A DNA stretch of 6,822 nt, taken from the NCBI GenBank assembly GCA_030630245.1, contig DAOVNL010000042.1:1-6822 (forward strand). The letters run 5' to 3'. Source of the DNA: Candidatus Omnitrophota bacterium (GTDB lineage: Bacteria; Omnitrophota; Gorgyraeia; B26-G9). The notes beneath the pieces were generated by a model. That model ran no database searches. It saw nothing but the letters and a program-made list of their open reading frames with translations, and was not told the DNA's origin. How positions within the stretch are numbered: position 1 is the stretch's first letter; each line of letters starts with the position of its first letter. Both the position numbers and the translations under genes were made by a program. Below are positions 5,557 through 6,822 of the stretch, piece by piece.

Positions 5557-6822
5557 ATTCAGCGCTGCAATTAAAATCACTATCTTTCTTTTTCTGGCCG
5601 GTGGAGCGGTTTATGCTTTTAACCGGGTGGATTTTTTTAAAAAACAAACAAGCGCTCTTACGGTTCAGAAAATGGATTTGATCAAGGCAAATGAACAGTT
5701 GGAGCAAAGCCTTGATAAAGAAAAAAAGGAAAATGCCGCCAGGGGCGCGAAAGTTAATATGTTTTTGAAGGAATTGGCAGGTTTGCAGGATACTAAAAGG
5801 ATAAAGGAAGAATTTGCCGGCAATCAGGAAAAATTACGCAGTCTAAATGCCGAGTATTCTATGGCTAAAAAAGAGAGCTTAAAGCTGAAACAATCAAATT
5901 TATCGCTGAATAACAGGTTGATAAAGCTTACAAATGAGTTCACCAAGACTCTTGAGGAAATAAGCAGGCTTCAAGTGCGGGTTAATGAAGCGAAAAGCGA
6001 TAAATTTGTGCGCAAGTTTGTGACGCGACTCAAAAAAACAGAAGCAGTATTACAAAAGCGCGAGGAGGAACTTGAAGGCCTTAAGGGAAAAAATAAAATT
6101 TTATCTTCAGAAAACGCCGGCTTTGATAAAGGGAAAAAGATACTTGAAAAAAACGTCACGCGTTTGGAAAAAGAAAATGCCAGGCTGGAAACGCTGGTTA
6201 ATAAAATCAGAATTGATTTTAATGAGCAGCAGCGTATGCGTACAAAATTAAAGGAAGATATAAGGGGATTAACGACAAAGCTTATGACAAGTGAAACGGG
6301 AAAAGTTAAGCTTGATCAGCAGATAGAGATACTAAATATTCAAAAGGAAACTCTTGCGAGAAAATTAGACTTTCAGAGTGAAAGGATCGCGGAATTAGAA
6401 GATGAACTGCTTGATATTGAGAAAAAAGCAAGGCGGATCAGAAAAATAGAACAGGCGAGGGATGATCTGGCGCTTGAGTTAAAGCAGGCTCAGGAAAAGA
6501 TGAAAGATCAGGAGCGGATCATAGCCGGATTGGAAGCAGCGCGAAAGGGAATAAGCGTTAATGAGATTCCTCTTGCTAAATCAGGAACAACCGCGGAAAT
6601 TGAAGGCGACTTAAACAAGGCATACGCGCTGTATGATACAGCAAAAGCGCAGGTTGTAAAATTTTCTGAGCTGCTTATGAGCAAAGAAGTTGAACTTGAG
6701 GCCTCTAAGAAAAGAATAGCTGAGCTAGAAGAGGACTTAAAGCTGCTTCGCCTGCAGCCGGAAGCATCAGGTGATAAAAAATATGCGATGCTTCACGATA
6801 GAATAAAAATGCTAAACGAAGC
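5549..6822 (+). CDS. Membrane-anchored or exported coiled-coil protein, 3'-truncated by window edge
   Basis: The frame is open for 424 codons to the right edge with no stop. GTG at 5549 is the only usable start, because an in-frame TAA lies at 5531-5533 and the hydrophobic segment begins at residue 6. The start overlaps the HD-GYP stop by 8 nt, with a weak GACGAG 7 nt upstream, so translational coupling is likely. Residues 6-24 are hydrophobic and end Ala-Val-Tyr-Ala, so this is either a cleavable signal peptide or an inner-membrane anchor. From about residue 35 the protein is a near-continuous charged coiled coil. One break at about 331-350 contains Gly and Pro, after which more helix follows. 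In build it matches the coiled-coil proteins at 1-969 and 2770-3735. A terminal TPR module like theirs may lie beyond the window. Function is unknown; a periplasmic scaffold is the simplest guess. Confidence 0.85.
   Translation, partial: MNKFSAAIKITIFLFLAGGAVYAFNRVDFFKKQTSALTVQKMDLIKANEQLEQSLDKEKKENAARGAKVNMFLKELAGLQDTKRIKEEFAGNQEKLRSLNAEYSMAKKESLKLKQSNLSLNNRLIKLTNEFTKTLEEISRLQVRVNEAKSDKFVRKFVTRLKKTEAVLQKREEELEGLKGKNKILSSENAGFDKGKKILEKNVTRLEKENARLETLVNKIRIDFNEQQRMRTKLKEDIRGLTTKLMTSETGKVKLDQQIEILNIQKETLARKLDFQSERIAELEDELLDIEKKARRIRKIEQARDDLALELKQAQEKMKDQERIIAGLEAARKGISVNEIPLAKSGTTAEIEGDLNKAYALYDTAKAQVVKFSELLMSKEVELEASKKRIAELEEDLKLLRLQPEASGDKKYAMLHDRIKMLNE

Noticed and set aside
5971..6159. 62-codon open frame on the minus strand
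   Set aside because: It is antisense to the third coiled-coil gene, which is open on the plus strand from 5549 to the edge with a convincing membrane segment and heptad pattern.

Overview
The window is a densely packed, all-plus-strand gene cluster built around an outer-membrane secretin. It therefore comes from a bacterium with two membranes. GC content looks close to 40% by eye, and lysine is very often coded AAA. The combination of long periplasmic coiled-coil proteins ending in a short TPR module, a secretin and an HD-GYP protein reminds me of Candidatus Omnitrophota (old OP3) or neighbouring uncultured phyla. That assignment rests on general resemblance, not on a marker gene, and is tentative.

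Layout: (1) 1-969, 3' part of a coiled-coil/TPR protein that runs off the left edge. (2) 972-2768, a complete 598-residue secretin (GspD/PilQ superfamily) with signal peptide, N0/STN-like domain, two secretin_N-like domains, the C-terminal secretin channel and a Tyr-rich tail. (3) 2770-3735, a second, complete coiled-coil/TPR protein whose last ~100 residues are clearly paralogous to those of gene 1. (4) 3772-4377, a 201-residue exported protein with a Lys/Pro-rich linker and a C-terminal beta-rich domain I cannot name. (5) 4423-5556, a cytoplasmic HD-GYP-type protein with variant active-site residues. (6) 5549-6822, a third coiled-coil protein with an N-terminal membrane segment. It starts at GTG, overlaps gene 5 by 8 nt and runs off the right edge without a stop.

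Spacing is tight: 2 nt, 1 nt, 36 nt, 45 nt and an 8-nt overlap. I see no terminator or convincing promoter, so the six genes look like part of one operon that extends past both ends. A reasonable working model is a type IV pilus or type II secretion-like envelope machine. In it, the secretin is served by a family of periplasmic coiled-coil/TPR proteins as scaffold, pilotin-like or peptidoglycan-spanning factors. A cyclic-dinucleotide-type HD-GYP protein would supply cytoplasmic control. The secretin and HD-GYP identities are well supported. The roles of the coiled-coil proteins and of the 201-residue protein are inference.

No RNA genes, mobile elements, CRISPR arrays or insertion sequences were seen. 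No gene-free stretch exceeds 45 bases.
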